This document shows positions 1-11,869 of a stretch of 64,000 nt of DNA, piece after piece. This DNA comes from Armillaria gallica (lineage: Eukaryota > Basidiomycota > Agaricomycetes > Agaricales > Physalacriaceae). Position numbers and translations under genes: made by a program. Position 1 is the stretch's first letter; every line of letters starts with the position of its first letter. The notes beneath the pieces are model-generated. The model ran no database searches and had not been told where the DNA came from. It worked only from the letters and a program-made list of their open reading frames with translations. The DNA lies in contig JBANDB010000004.1 in assembly GCA_037576215.1 (NCBI GenBank), forward strand, positions 2,852,001 through 2,916,000, written 5' to 3'.

Positions 1-649
1 ACCCTGCCATACAAGAGTCCTGGTGAGTTCCCCCCTTGATCAATCATTTTATTCGTCTAATTTTTTCTACGTAGAATGCTTAGGCGAGGATTTTAAATCG
101 CCGACCTACTCGACCAGAAGCAGCGACATCTGGGCTCTAGGTGTCGTCCTCATCAATATGATGGTTGGGCGAAACCCTTGGCTCGCCGCTAAGATTTCAG
201 ATCCATGCTTCAACTATTTCCTTTGCAATCCCGACTATTTTCTCAAAATCTTTCCTATCACGCCCTCCGTCAATCAGGTCCTGCTCCGCATTTTCGACCT
301 ACGCTCTTCGAAACGTATCACTCTTCCAGAACTCCGCACCGAGATCAGCAAAATCGACAGATTTTTCCTCACGGACGCCGAGCTCATCGAAGCTCCTTCA
401 AGAGTCAAGGACATTGATCAATCTTTCTGTACTTCGACGATGCCTCGTCCTCGCACCGCGCCGATTGGACTAGGTTTGGGCATCGATTTCAGTTTCCTTG
501 TGCAGCCGTCTCCGAGGATGCTTCAAGAATCACCTCCCGTCCCGCGTAAAGAGCTCATGGTGCAGCCGCCTGCCCTGACTCGGGCTCGTGCGACTGTCGG
601 TGCGCTTCGCTTGGTCCTGTCTCCTCCTGATCGCACACTTTCATCATGA
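1..649 (+). CDS. Ser/Thr protein kinase, C-terminal part (5' end outside window)
   Basis: Two exons are visible, <1..22 and 75..649. The intron 23..74 (52 bp) splits the codon for Glu of the kinase APE motif, read here as KSPECLGED after splicing. Next come subdomain IX, SSDIWALGVVLINMMVGRNP, with its invariant Asp, and a subdomain XI region ending near SSKRITLPEL. A Pro/Ser/Arg-rich tail of about 90 residues follows before the TGA at 647-649. The catalytic loop and ATP-binding lobe lie upstream of the window. The pattern fits fungal kinases of the Ran1/Pat1 or Ksp1 kind, but the exact subfamily cannot be decided from this half. Calling the stretch a kinase is secure; its substrate is unknown. 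Confidence 0.85.
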   Translation, partial: PCHTRVLVSSPLDQSFYSSNFFYVECLGEDFKSPTYSTRSSDIWALGVVLINMMVGRNPWLAAKISDPCFNYFLCNPDYFLKIFPITPSVNQVLLRIFDLRSSKRITLPELRTEISKIDRFFLTDAELIEAPSRVKDIDQSFCTSTMPRPRTAPIGLGLGIDFSFLVQPSPRMLQESPPVPRKELMVQPPALTRARATVGALRLVLSPPDRTLSS

Positions 650-1547
650 TTTACTTGCTTGCTCGCGGTGCTTTGACGCTGTTTTTCTTTCATGTTTTTT
701 TCTTCGGTTTGATTTGCTTCATCTCTCTCGGACTTGATTGCCTGGATTTTATACAGACATTTTCGATTTCTCTCTCCTTTCGTTGTTCAACTTTGTTTTT
801 CATTTCTCATCGTTTGGACTTTGCATGGACTCCTCTCTTCATTTCTTCCTTTGTTGTACTATATTTTGATTCCATTTCTCTCTCGGATATCGGACACAGT
901 TTCGCCCCCCTCTTTTTTTCCTTCCAGTGCCTGCATTTTGGACTTTTTTCCTGGTTCCATTTTTTCCCATTCGGTGTCTGGGTGATTTGTGTTGACTTGG
1001 ACTACATCTCTTTATGTCTTTCCTATGGTTTATAGGACTTCGTCTTTTTCTGCTTCCTTCTTTGGGACTCTTTGGGTTTTGGGTTTTATGGACTTGTTTA
1101 TTTTTCGGTTTTCTTGGGACTGTGGTTGTCTTATACTGCTTGGACTCTTTCCCTTTATCCGTCTTGATTTTGTTTGATTTACTCTCGGTTTCCTTGCTCT
1201 CTTCTATCTTATGCTTCCTTTCTTTCCTTCCATGCTCTCGTGGTCGGTCTTCAGGGGTTCGATTCCTCTGGGAGCTATGTTTATACGCAGTAACAAGTTA
1301 CGAATGTACTCAATGGCACAGCTGATATCGTGTTTCTCTGTGTTTGAACCACTTACCCATTCCACAGCTAAGAGCGGACAAACTTTGTAAACGCGCTCCC
1401 AGAAGGCTGTAGAGTAATTATCGACGGTTTCAAAATGAAATCTAATACAACAACTCTAGGTATCTGTCTATATGATTAGGCACAGGAAGATGGTGTCCGT
1501 TTGTCTACTAAGTATGCAATATCTTGTTCCTCCGTGGTCACCGACGA
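650..1547. other. Intergenic, T-rich kinase 3' flank
   Basis: About 900 bases between the kinase stop and the convergent RTA1-like gene. The first 600 bases are strongly T-rich on the + strand. The open frames there encode only Phe/Leu/Ser-rich low-complexity strings, so I read the stretch as 3' UTR and spacer. No gene is supported. Confidence 0.6.
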
Positions 1548-2923
1548 TTAGTAGGCCCGACTCTCCAATTCGATGACACTGTCACTGGATTTTGAGTTTG
1601 CATTCGGGTCCCGTCCTAGGAGCCATCCTGGGTGAGCGAAGTTTATAGCATACACTGCCAGCACGACCATAGCACCATCGAGAACGTCTATGATTAATCC
1701 CGTTTTAGAACTGATGCATGAATGATAAGAGGAAGCGACGTACTGAAGTATACTTCGGTGGTGATGATTCTCCCGTTCCATCCATCTGACAGTTCAATCG
1801 TTCGGTAGATTGCTCTGCAATACGATGAGTGTCTAGCCTTAGCCTTGAATAGATATCTGAAGCTTACCGGATATATAAACAAAGAGTATTGAATGACAGA
1901 GCTATCATCATGAGCTTGATCTTCCCGGAGAGCTCGCCACGGAAGTACTGTTCATTACTGGCGAGTGTTACTTCACTCTGTCTCCTTGTACTAGAGCCGA
2001 TTCTAGAATAGATGGGTTGGTTCTTGATGTACCGGACGAAGAATTCAGCCGCGAGGATTGCGTAGCAAGTTATGACAACTGTGCAGAGTTGAATATACTG
2101 GAAAACGGTGATATTTTGACAGCGTACCCATCTGGAAGACGATACCACCAAGCATGATATTACCGCCTAGCGTAGCGCCGTCATGGTCGTCTGCAGAAGC
2201 GGCTATGCCTCCTCCAGCACCTTGAACAATGAGGGAAACTATGTCCTGTAGTGCGAATACTATTAGACACTATATTCCGTGGTCACAAGCGATACTTACG
2301 CAGCTAACGAAAATCCATGAATCTGTTGTGCACCAGATTTGTCAACATGTAGAACAGAAAGAGGGGAATAACGTACAATATTTCGGGCTCAACCTGCTGT
2401 ACGCAGGTCCTAGTAGGCTGATAATTCCGCCGAGAATGATGAAGTTACCGGCGACAAGAGGAGTTGGTCCAAGAATAGTCGTGACAATCCTGTGTGGCGA
2501 TCAGTATACCATTGGAAGGACGTTGCTTTAGCCCTTACTGTATCATATACGGAGTCCTCAACGTCGGCGAAAAGCTCGACCAAAGACGACCGCTCCACCC
2601 GAGGACTTCCATCACACCGGCGAGAATGATAGTTGGGAATGGCCACCATATGCGGTAGTGCAGGCTTTGGACCGTGTGGGCGACTTTGAAAATAAGATTA
2701 ACACAGGCGATCAAAGAGCGGGACGAGGGATACCCACAGGTAGAAGCTCCAAACAAGGCCACAAATATTATTGTGACGTATTCTGTGGGAGTGTAGCCAT
2801 AACGGTAGTCGTCTGCTGTTGACGAAGTGGCACGGGCAACTACTAGTACTGCTCAGAAGGGTCAGCTGAAAGGTTACTATTCAAGAAGGAAAAGAAGATA
2901 TGCTGACCTTGATCGAGAATCAT
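1548..2923 (-). CDS. RTA1-like seven-TM protein (lipid-translocating exporter family)
   Basis: Spliced model of nine exons, 315 aa: 2908-2923, 2738-2848, 2539-2683, 2377-2489, 2300-2322, 2128-2245, 1868-2078, 1744-1814, 1548-1687. All junctions are GT..AG and keep frame. RTA1-family signatures appear in order: RIWWPFPTIILAGVMEVLGW, GPTPLVAGNFIILGG, SCDIVSLIVQGAGGG, YRTIELSDGWNG and NFAHPG. Seven hydrophobic segments are expected. The family (RTA1, RSB1 and relatives in yeast) sits in the plasma membrane and is linked to 7-aminocholesterol resistance and sphingoid-base release; the substrate here is unknown. Exon 5 is only 23 nt. The start was chosen as the only in-frame ATG, giving a short N-terminus, so an upstream exon is not excluded. 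Confidence 0.88.
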
Positions 2924-3809
2924 TGGAATGAAAATAGAAGGTTGTCGGTTCTTCTAAATTAACATGGATGTACCAGGTTTTATACCCCGTCAGTGCAGCT
3001 CGGATATCTCGAGGCGCAGCGAATAATCATTTGCCAGCGATCTTTATCTGCATCGCCTCCTGGCGGCAATGCGGCTCGTAGCCAGATTTTCGTCACAACA
3101 GCGAGAGTTTCTTTGCACCCCAGGGTATACACGAGCGAAGGTACACTGCCGCGGGTCGTGTTGGCGGATGTCGATACTATAAAAGGCAATCGCAAGCGGG
3201 GTGAGCAATTTCGTATGACAACACAGGCTAAACAGCCGGACAGCCGAAGGAGACCGTTCAATAAAACCAACCGCTATCATCGGTGCCAAGCAATAAAGGC
3301 GTTTCAGAAGAGATAGTCTTGCATTATTCATAGTTTCGTTTCCAATTTCCGGGGATTGGCTGATCCAAATCCCGATTCTGTGTACCTAATTTTCGCCCCA
3401 CAATTACTTTGTGGACCAATCACAAAATGCGGGGACTTCTCCATTCCTTAAACACCTCTTCCTTAAAGAAGATGAGTGTATAGTATTAAGATTGTGTAGT
3501 CCAATGAAAATGGTCACGATACCGTGCCGGACTTCAATTTTCAATTCTCGAGCCGCTTTACACGCCTTGGTCGAACGACAACGTCCCAACGTTGATGAGG
3601 CCGGGCATACGTCCAAAAAGTATGATACGCGCAGTGTTAATGCGAGAACCCCGGCGTGAAGGCTAGGGTAAATGGAAGCAATGAGCATACACTTGGCGTC
3701 CTCAGAATGATAGACAATAAGGAGGGCGCTTCTTTTTGAAATATATGATCTGTTCGCTTCAGCATAAGTACAAGAATAAGTCATCCCGGCTTTTTTAACG
3801 GTTCCGTAT
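2924..3809. other. Intergenic, nothing recognised
   Basis: Spacer between the RTA1-like start and the end of the M35 protease gene, both on the minus strand. Short overlapping frames on both strands match nothing and show no splice-consistent coding. It should hold the RTA1-like promoter and the protease 3' UTR. Confidence 0.5.
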
Positions 3810-5229
3810 TTAACACTGCGTGTCGTTGTAGACCTGTGCCACAAAGCACTATTAAGAGATAAGTACGCATGCACGCAATATGGAGTGTGTACACATACAT
3901 TGAAGCTATCTGCGTTTTGAATCTGTTGCGCTGCGGTGAGACGCTGATCAGCGGCACATCCGTAAGTGACGTCCACCGTACCAGCCACGGCGTGGGTGAG
4001 CTAGAAGAGATGGATGAGAACACTTCAACGTGGGAGGCATGAGACGTCACACCTCGTGCAGTAGGGTTCCACCACGAATGTTCCTCGCTGCGACGGTGGT
4101 GTTTCCACTGCAAAGATCAGTAGAAGGAACCTCATCGAAGAAGATGCCACAGAAGTAGATCTGTGGTGTTTTTTTTTTAGTAAAAGTGTGTTGGGACTAT
4201 GATGACCGCGCTCACGTCTGTGGTGGAGATGACCGTATATGCAATGACATTTCCGTCGCACACCCCGTACTCATCTAAGCAGTTCAAACTAGTAAAGTTA
4301 GCCGGGGAGAACTGAATAAGTCATATGCACTGACGTTCGCGAAAGGTCGTTCTCATCGGCGACGAGCTGGAGCTTATCAGTGACATTCTGGGCTGGGTTG
4401 GTGCTGAAATAGGCGGTCATTGTATTATTCGAGCTGTTGCCCAAGGTGCCAATATAATCCAACGAGATCGAGGCGAGTTCTTTTGCTTCGACGTAACTAC
4501 AAAAAATTAGGTTCGACCGTTGAACGTTGAACGGCTGACAAGAACTACCTTGCATTAATGAACCCAGAAAGAGTTTCATTCACGCAGACGTCCGTGGAGC
4601 GTTTGAGTGACCGCTTGGTGACCTCGCTGGTGACCTCGACTTCGATAACTTCGGCAATTGCTTTGAAGGCGGAGAGCTGAGACGCAACGCGCTCCTCCGC
4701 GCCGACCATTCGGAAGTCAGTGATGGGCTCAAAAGCAAACGTACCCTTGCCGGCGGAAGCAAAGTCGTAGAGATCCGCCACTGACAGTGATGGAAATGGC
4801 GTTAGTCAAGAAAAAAGTGCATATAGCCGAAGAAAGTCCTACCGTTGTGCTCGACTGTGACATTTTCTCCACTTGGGATGGTGGTATACGCGCTGTCACT
4901 CACAGCGACGTTGAGCTACAGTGAGCGAGTTAAATGGATGTTAGTTTATTCAAAGTTGACCGCACCTTGACTCCGGTAAAGTCAACTGGTACACCGTCCT
5001 TGGTGACGCTAAACGAGCGTGATGGGAGACCATCAAGTACGGTACCGTACTTGAGAACCTTGACATCCCCTGCGTTCGTGTTCGTGACTGTAGCAGTGAA
5101 TTTCAGATCCTCGATTGAGCTAACTCTGCTTCCGGGTCCCGAGATGTCGACAGTTAGACCATCAGACCTCTTGTAGGGACGGGCGAAGGTAGCAGTGGCT
5201 AAGATAGCGAGTGCGGGTAAGACGAACAT
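3810..5229 (-). CDS. Secreted aspzincin metalloprotease, peptidase family M35 (deuterolysin-like)
   Basis: Eight exons, 350 aa: 4966-5229, 4843-4915, 4549-4780, 4335-4496, 4216-4288, 4053-4160, 3899-4000, 3810-3848. The N-terminus MFVLPALAILATATFARPYK is a signal peptide. A propeptide follows, with the M35-type LTVDISGPG and VTNTNAG strings. The catalytic domain carries HELTH (His303, Glu304, His307) and GTVDVTYG, in which Asp314 is the third zinc ligand of the aspzincin motif GTxDxxYG. The protein ends FVAQVYNDTQC, as M35 enzymes do. The Met at 5229 was preferred to the in-frame Met at 5310 because it begins the signal peptide. In the family, such enzymes cleave outside the cell, some before lysine. 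Zinc dependence is inferred from the motifs. Confidence 0.93.
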
Positions 5230-7384
5230 GAAGAGAGAAGAAAGAGGCAGACAGGTGAAAGATCTTCGCTGTCTAAATTGCCCGTTCTTTATGAGGGATT
5301 TCGGGATCAATGTAGTACCTCACGGCCAGCGCGCGGAATGAATGACATAAAAGAGAAGGCAGCGATGATTTCCCATCTGATCAGGGTGAAGGACGCGGCG
5401 TATGGACGTGATAGGTATACAACGCGGGGACAGAAGACGAGGATGACTTGGATAACGGAATCTGGATGCTCCGCCACATTCGAAGACTATGTAATAGACT
5501 CTTATGAAAATGGATGATGGATCTCGGAACCTTTGTCCAGCCTGTTGATCTTGTTTGATGGAGGACAACGGGTCGCAATGAAGGACCTATTGGAATAAAC
5601 AGGTTGGTATTCTGCTCCCTAGTTAAAGATAAAGCTCGGACTAACCTTTGACGACAGTAGTAGTGACTGGGGCGAAAGGTCTCGACGAAAATTCCAAAAT
5701 ATGGTTTAGGGTGTCGCCACAGGGTGTTGGAGCAGCCAAAGTGGTCGACAGTAGCTTTCAGCATTCTGTACGGCGAACTTCCGGTGTACATTCTTCAATG
5801 AGCCCAGGTTTATCACATAATTCGTCGAGAGAAACTTCTGGAATGGTCATCTTTTGCATTTGAGCTTGTTGAGAGGAAACCCTGCGTTGCACCTTCAGCT
5901 GCTGAAAGATAATAATGGATAGCAAGCGTACCCAGTCGGATAGCGGCTGTTACTGGCCATTACTAAGAAAGCCTTCGCAATCCTGGACCGCGACTGTGCT
6001 ACGCGTGGTGTTACGCAGGCCTTAGAAGATATCTACCCCTCCATACCCTCACCCCAAATCAATATTGCTGCCAAAGTACGTCCGAGTCCCGGCGAACTGG
6101 AAGCGTTTTGGAAATACCTGATACACAATGAACGGCATTGTTAAAGGACGGGCAGAGGGAACAAGCAATTGACAAGCAACGTACAAATTACTTTATTTTT
6201 GCCGAACATCGCAGTATCACGAAAACGGCGCCATCCTGTTACCCTGTTTTAGACCAGAATGAGTGCCTTTAAGCGGAAAATTAACTGTCAGTGGTAAGGT
6301 CGCCACGGCCGGGTATACGGGGACATGGTGGTAAGTGGGAAAGAGTGATGTCGCGGTAGCGACGCGCTAAATCAATGCTTGTCCTCTACCATCACCCGAC
6401 ATCCTCTCACCATGATTCCCAGGCGCATAATGGACCCTCATCCCTCACTTTCAGTCAAGCAATACCAGTGAGGTCACCATCAATTGCCAATGGCAGCTTG
6501 CTGTTGTTCAGGTGAGGACGACAGTCTGGAAAAGACAAGGGCAGCGACACACATGGCACGACACGACGACGACACGGCCATAACAGACGGCCGACGACAA
6601 CATACGCGGATAATGGGAAATCTGCAGCTCTACCTAGGCGATATGGACGCCGTACTTGGCGGCCTTGTCAGCTCTGCCTTTATCCGATTACTTGCCGGCT
6701 AGAAGAAATTTCTGACCCGGAAAAAGGTGCTTCATACGATTTATTCTATTCTAGAGACTCATGCTAATGATATCTGTACAGACCTTTGAGCACGTATTCA
6801 TGCTGATATCAAGAGGCATCCAGCCAAACTGATATGTGTATCGATTTCGATGGCTCCTTTCTTGAATCTCTCGAGCTCAATGAAAACGAGATACAAACTG
6901 CTACTGAGTCGGGCTCTAATCCCTGGATGACAGCTATACCGTCGTCCAGCTTACGAATGTCGGCTTGACACGGGATACGAACCTTGGTCAGATGAGCGCA
7001 TATGTGTCAATCCTGACTGGACAATCCACCAAGTACGTGATGTCGTTCCCATATGAGCGACATTTTTACCAGTTCATCCATAGGTTCACTCTGTTCTGTT
7101 TCTAGAGAGAGTATAAGTCCAACATGGTCATGGAGCTGGCTGTACCGTCTTGCCAATTAATGGCGTGACGGTCGAATCGCGCATTGTCATCAATAGTAAT
7201 ACCAAGACCGAATTCTAACTAACATCCCTTGCTTGACGGACTGAGGTTCCCTTCCAAGCGGTGAGTCATCTTATATTACGCCTCGTTTTCCCTTTCCTCC
7301 ATTTTCCGAGTCGGACTTGCTGGATGGTGCAAACTTCCGTACACGAAACGAGGTCATCGTACGACGTCAGCGGCATTTGCCATC
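5230..7384. other. Long intergenic stretch with weak coding-like fragment near 6.8-7.2 kb
   Basis: Over 2 kb without a gene I can support. Between about 6940 and 7218 two short open stretches have codon-like composition and a possible 66-bp intron (GTACGTGATG..TTTCTAG), ending in a stop near 7218. I could not link them to a family or find a start, so they may be a gene remnant. The rest is featureless. Confidence 0.35.
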
Positions 7385-7393
7385 TATATATAA
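7385..7393 (+). promoter_or_regulatory. TATA box candidate of the MDR oxidoreductase gene
   Basis: TATATATAAGG-like sequence about 30 bases upstream of the ATG at 7420. If functional, it implies a very short 5' UTR. Confidence 0.45.
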
Positions 7394-7419
7394 GGACCGA
7401 GGTTCATTCAATTTACATC

Positions 7420-8750
7420 ATGTCTCAAACTCACGAAGTCCCCACACATATGAAAGCCGCCGTCACCTTGGGGAATACCAAGGTAGCATTGAAGTCGGAT
7501 GTTCCTGTACCAAAACCTGGTCCAGGACAGATTCTTGTTAAAGTAATTGCCGCGGCGCAGAATCCGCCTGATTGTGAGTTCTGTTTTATATCGATGAGTA
7601 CGAGTTCTTGATACGGCTATGCAGGTTTCTCGCTCCACCAGAACGTAACTACAGGTTTAGTGATAGGTCTCGATTACGCAGGCATAGTAGTCGATATTGG
7701 CCCGGACGTCCCTACTGGTCAGCGGCATGTCGGTGAACGAATTGCGGGTTTTATCAATGGTGGTAAGTACCCCTTAATCAGAAGCTGCTCTTGATTTATC
7801 ATCTATGGCTAGCCAGGACAAAAGAGTGGACTGGCACCTTTGCAGAGTACTGTTTAGCCGAGGCCCACTTGGTGCTAAATCTCCCCGACTCGATGAGTTT
7901 TGAAGATGCCTCCAGTCTCGGACTCGCAGGATTCACAGCGTGCCAGCTCCTCTGGCTTAACCATCGTGCTCTTCCGACGCCTGACGCACCAACACAAAAG
8001 CCCTTTCCCGTACGTGGATGATTTATGTTTTGTTACGCCACTCTTTAATCTGCAGGTCAGCTTCTAGTTTGGGGTGGTGCATCGTCTGTTGGCCAGTACA
8101 CTATTCAGCTAGCCAAGCTCTCCGGTCTCACGGTCATCGCCACTGCCTCTCCTAAAAACTTTGATCTGGTCAAGTCTCTTGGTGCCGACGCTGTGTTTGA
8201 CTATCGAGATCCGGGTGTCAGTTCTAAGATCAAGGAGTTCACGAGCGACGAGCTGTCTGAGGCCATCGACTGTGTGTCTACTAAGGATACCATTGTTCAA
8301 GTCGAGCAATCTCTGGGCAAGAACGGCGGACACATCGCTGCCGTCATGCCGGTGTCCGTGACGCGACCAGATGTGACTTGTGAGTTCATGCTCGTTTATA
8401 CGCTCCTCGGTCGAGTAAGTAGTATTCACCTCTGGCTTTCATGCAAACATTGACCAGCGTCTTTCGCAGGTCATCGATTTCGGGCCGGCCTATCAGTATC
8501 CCGTCGTTCCCAAGCATGTGCATGCCGGCCAACGTTTCGGGAAGACTATGAGTGAACTGTTGGTGACGGGAAATTTGAGGCCGAATCCTCTCAAGATCGT
8601 ACCTAATGGTTTAGCGGATGTGCAACAGTGGATTGAATACCACGAGCAGGGAAAGGTTCGTCTCCTGTTTTACTACCTCGTTACACTTGTTAAGAAGCGG
8701 TACAGCTAAGTGCGGAGAAGATTGTTTATCGGATTTCTGATACACCGTGA
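7420..8750 (+). CDS. MDR-superfamily NAD(P)H-dependent oxidoreductase (zinc-free enoyl reductase / CipB-ToxD type)
   Basis: Six exons, 357 aa: 7420-7573, 7625-7762, 7813-8009, 8061-8414, 8470-8655, 8706-8750. The GroES-like half has MKAAVTLGNT, PVPKPGPGQILVKV and GTFAEYCLAEAHLV. The Rossmann half has LLVWGGASSVGQYTIQLAK, the AxxGxxxxQLAK-type nucleotide site, then VIATASPKNFDLVKSLGADA and FDYRDP. The catalytic and structural zinc ligands of alcohol dehydrogenases are absent, as expected for the enoyl-reductase/quinone-reductase branch. Many homologues have Trp in the NPxDW motif; here splicing gives Cys (NPPDC). Such proteins act as trans-enoyl reductases or general NADPH reductases in the cytosol. 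No biosynthetic cluster surrounds this gene, so its substrate is unknown. Confidence 0.9.
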
Positions 8751-9695
8751 TCGATATGTTGGAAGGACGGCGACACATTTTGTGCATCTCTAATTCAAAA
8801 TTTGTATAATACAGTTAATGTAGCACTAATTCACATCCCTCTCAATCGTTGAAACTCTGCAGTGCTTATACAGTTACAAGTATCCGGCCGATCACCGAAT
8901 GCAAGTTAAACCGAACACTTGTGCAGCCACTGAGAGACAGCGCGTCCCGAACTACCCAAGCGCTTATTGGAACCTCGCGTAGGTGAGTATAAATACAATA
9001 TTACATGGTCTTGTTAAAATCTGACACTTTTCTGTGCACCAGCGACCTCCGACTTTGACGCAATCTTCATTTCTTCCTTTGACTTTTCTGTCCCCTATGC
9101 GTCTCAGACAGTCATTGCTAACAGGCCCACACCCACACCTGCAATCACCATCCCACCCGATACACCATTTTGAAGGGCAGCATTTGTACAGCCTGAGGTG
9201 CTTGTACAAATACCGGCAGTAGACGCCGCGCTCGCAACGGAAGAGATCGAACTAACCAAGCTCGACGGGAAGCTGCTATATCATTCATTACTGTGAGTTC
9301 TTGCCATTACAAAGGACGCACAGTGGGATGACGCCGCTACTACAAAACTTAGAATTTGATGCAAGACAGCCAAACGGGTATGCTTTACCTTGGAAGAGAT
9401 ATAGAGGCGCTCGAGAGAAAGGAAGTTACCTCCGGCGGTAAGGATACTGTGATAGACTCGGAAGAGCTTTGTCCAATGATTTGAAGGGGGAAAACGACGA
9501 GAACGAGGAAGCTGGTGAGTAAATTCATCTCAAGTTGTTGTGAGACCTGTTGGTGCCAGATTTTATATGTTATTCTGCGTGACGTAGTTTTGTCGTCGCG
9601 CGGAAACTGAGCTAAATATAGAGTCTAAATATAGTTCCACCGGATGGCAATTCAGGTCATGTTACAACAAATATTCAATTTACAACGTTATTTAT
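8751..9695. other. Intergenic, nothing recognised
   Basis: Space between the convergent MDR gene and the CipC-like gene. A Thr/Pro-rich frame of about 35 codons (9060-9170) is open but isolated and has no start. No gene is supported. Confidence 0.45.
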
Positions 9696-10287
9696 CTAGT
9701 AGTCGCCAGAATCAGCGAGGGCATCATTCGCCTGCTTCTTAGCTGTCCAACGCTCGAATCAGCCATCGCGAGTTACAACAGAGAACCAAAGATCTATCTT
9801 ACCATGGTGCTTAGCCTTCGCCGAATCGATGTAGTTAAGCTAATGATGGATGTCAGCAATGTGAAAATGCAAAGCCCACTGTGGAACTTACCCCCTTAGT
9901 CTCGACCATGCGGTCGACGAAGCCTCCTGAGAAAGTGGCGCTGTTCTTTGTTTAGTACATGCAATGAATAAGGGAGCAAATGCACATACAGAAGCTCCTT
10001 GGCCTTCTCGTGGGACTGGGGCTGGCCGTTCTGACCGCAGTGTTTCTCGTATGCCTTAGCAGCCTAAGTATAACGGTGAGGATCACAACGACAGTATATA
10101 TTTCAGCGACAAACCTCGTACGACGCGGCGGAAGCAATCAACTCGTGGGAGAGTTCGGCCTTGTGGGGCGCGTTGACGACCTGAGCAACGACAGAATGAG
10201 TATGAGGACATGTAAGGAATATCGCAGGTTGAAACCAACTTGGTCGTGGGCTTGAGCTTGATCAGAGTCATCGCTGAACCAACCCAT
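9696..10287 (-). CDS. CipC-like small stress protein (DUF3759 family)
   Basis: Six exons, 106 aa: 10240-10287, 10115-10180, 9990-10063, 9892-9940, 9803-9839, 9696-9742. All frames join cleanly. The product begins MGWFSDDSDQAQAHDQ and continues through VVNAPHKAELSHELIASAA, HCGQNGQPQSHEKAKELL, GGFVDRMVETKG and a short Lys/Ala-rich tail. This is the full length of the family named after concanamycin-induced CipC of Aspergillus, found only in fungi and often induced by stress or growth in the host; its biochemical role is unknown. It is probably a soluble cytosolic protein: no signal peptide or membrane segment is visible. The five introns in a 321-nt coding sequence are notable, and the largest exon is 74 nt. 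Confidence 0.93.
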
Positions 10288-10367
10288 GTTGTGGAATATA
10301 AAGTATAAGTATTGGAGATGAGAGTGAGTTGCAAGAAAGGATACGGAATAGCGCTGTCTTTGCACTC

Positions 10368-10375
10368 CTTTATAC
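10368..10375 (-). promoter_or_regulatory. TATA box candidate of the CipC-like gene
   Basis: The reverse strand reads GTATAAAGG about 85 bases upstream of the ATG at 10287. This spacing is normal for a fungal TATA promoter and fits an inducible gene. Confidence 0.45.
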
Positions 10376-10837
10376 GAATTCACAGGCGATAAATTTAGCA
10401 CACGGTGGAGACGCCGTATTTAGAGAGAGGCTATCCTGGATATATCCGTTGCATCTAAGGGGACGCACATGCGCAGCATGGTTATTTATTCATCAGTATA
10501 TGTGAGGGGTGTTACCTGCCAGCTACCGCTTCAAGATGATGGTAGTTGAATCGTTAGAATAGGTCTTGTATCATTGGACTACTGGGATCAGCTCTTCGGG
10601 GGCAAACGAGAGAGGTAAGCCGCTGATCACCCGTCGCTGGAGAGAGCGAGTGCCTTGTGTCACAAATGATCGGAAGAATTCGGTGTCGAGAGACACGAAG
10701 TTTTTTTCCAAAAAGAAATGCTTCGTTTAACTCAACGGATGTTTAATCTACAAACCAAAGCAGTTGAATGGCCATTATTCGACAGCCTAGGTAGCAGAAT
10801 GCGGATGATGACCAAATATGATGTACTATAAATAAAT

Positions 10838-10874
10838 ATGATGATGGTGATGATGATGATGATGATGATGATGA
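10838..10874. repeat. (ATG/GAT)n trinucleotide microsatellite
   Basis: About a dozen near-perfect GAT/ATG triplets in a row with one GTG interruption. It lies outside any gene model. Confidence 0.85.
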
Positions 10875-11869
10875 GGTCAAAACTGGAAAACTGGATTGAT
10901 TGGCCAACTCCGCTGATACAGCTCAGGTAAATAGAAGTAAACTACTCCTACCGACCTCGATGGCTCATTGTAAAAAGTAGTGACGGTGGTAGCAACATTA
11001 TCTACTGGCGAATGAGCCCGAAGTGACAGCGAATGTGCACATTCCCTCTAAATCCTGACAAGCTACCGTGATCCTGATCATCGCAGACCAGCTGCGCCTC
11101 GCTGACATCAGCTGCAGATGATGTCGACCCGGGATAACGAGGGTCAAGAAATATGGCTGTCACTGCAATGGCGTTACAGAGTGATAAATGCAGATGGAGG
11201 TTGTAAGGATGCGTGGAAGAAGAAGAGATGAACCGAAGGCAAATCCGCGGCTCCTTGAACGATATCACTCGAAGGATAAGACAATTCCCTCAATGACATC
11301 TTTCCTGGCAAGGAGGGACTCGTGCTATAGTCGACATGGTGCAATGTTGTGGAAAGAGAGAGGAGTGCCATGTAAGACATAGCTGAGACATTGCAACGAG
11401 AACTGTGTTCAAAGTCAATGACGAGTTTGAGCGAAGGGGAGTGTTAGGGATGAAGAAGTAGTGAGGTATGAAGTATTCGTGGTGGTGGTTGCTCGTGGAA
11501 GCTTTGCTCATGTCGAGAATGACTAGGACTGGTGAACCAATACGATGTGGGTACCGTCCAACGTACCATCCTACTGGCAACTAGAACAAGGCTTCAGTAG
11601 GTGTGCCACGAGCTGTTTTAGGTCATGGTCGTGGTCGTGGTGGCGGTGGCGGTGGCGGTCGTGGTAGCGGTAGGTGGTGGTGGTGGTGGTAGAAAGGGCA
11701 AGAAAAGTCAGACAGCGGTCAGTCCCGGGCCGGATAAGATGCCTGTCTTCGGGACGGGGCGAACTTTCGTTTCACGTAACCAATGGTGTAACTTGAACTT
11801 GACCTTGACCAAGACGAACCCCAGGACGGCGATGAACCCCGCAGGACAAGAATGAAAGACATTTGTTAC

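Larger units (their letters stand above)
10288..11860. other. Intergenic with simple repeats
   Basis: No supported gene. It contains the CipC-like promoter, a GAT microsatellite near 10840-10874 and a GTG/GCGGTG-rich stretch at 11622-11695. The latter gives an open Val/Ala/Gly frame that is low-complexity rather than coding. Confidence 0.45.

Noticed and set aside
646..1035. 129-codon open frame after the kinase
   Set aside because: Phe/Leu/Ser-rich translation of a T-rich 3' flank; no family, no splice support.
1368..1405. GGACAAACTTTG..GCTCCCAGAAG, resembling the inverted repeat of the 41.2-kb element
   Set aside because: The order of the two half-motifs and the spacing differ from the element's end; probably chance.
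3404..3988. 194-codon minus-strand frame
   Set aside because: Only its first part is real: it is exon 7 of the M35 protease read on into an intron and the 3' flank.
11625..11855. Val/Ala/Gly-rich open frame
   Set aside because: Translation of a GTGGCGGTGG simple repeat.
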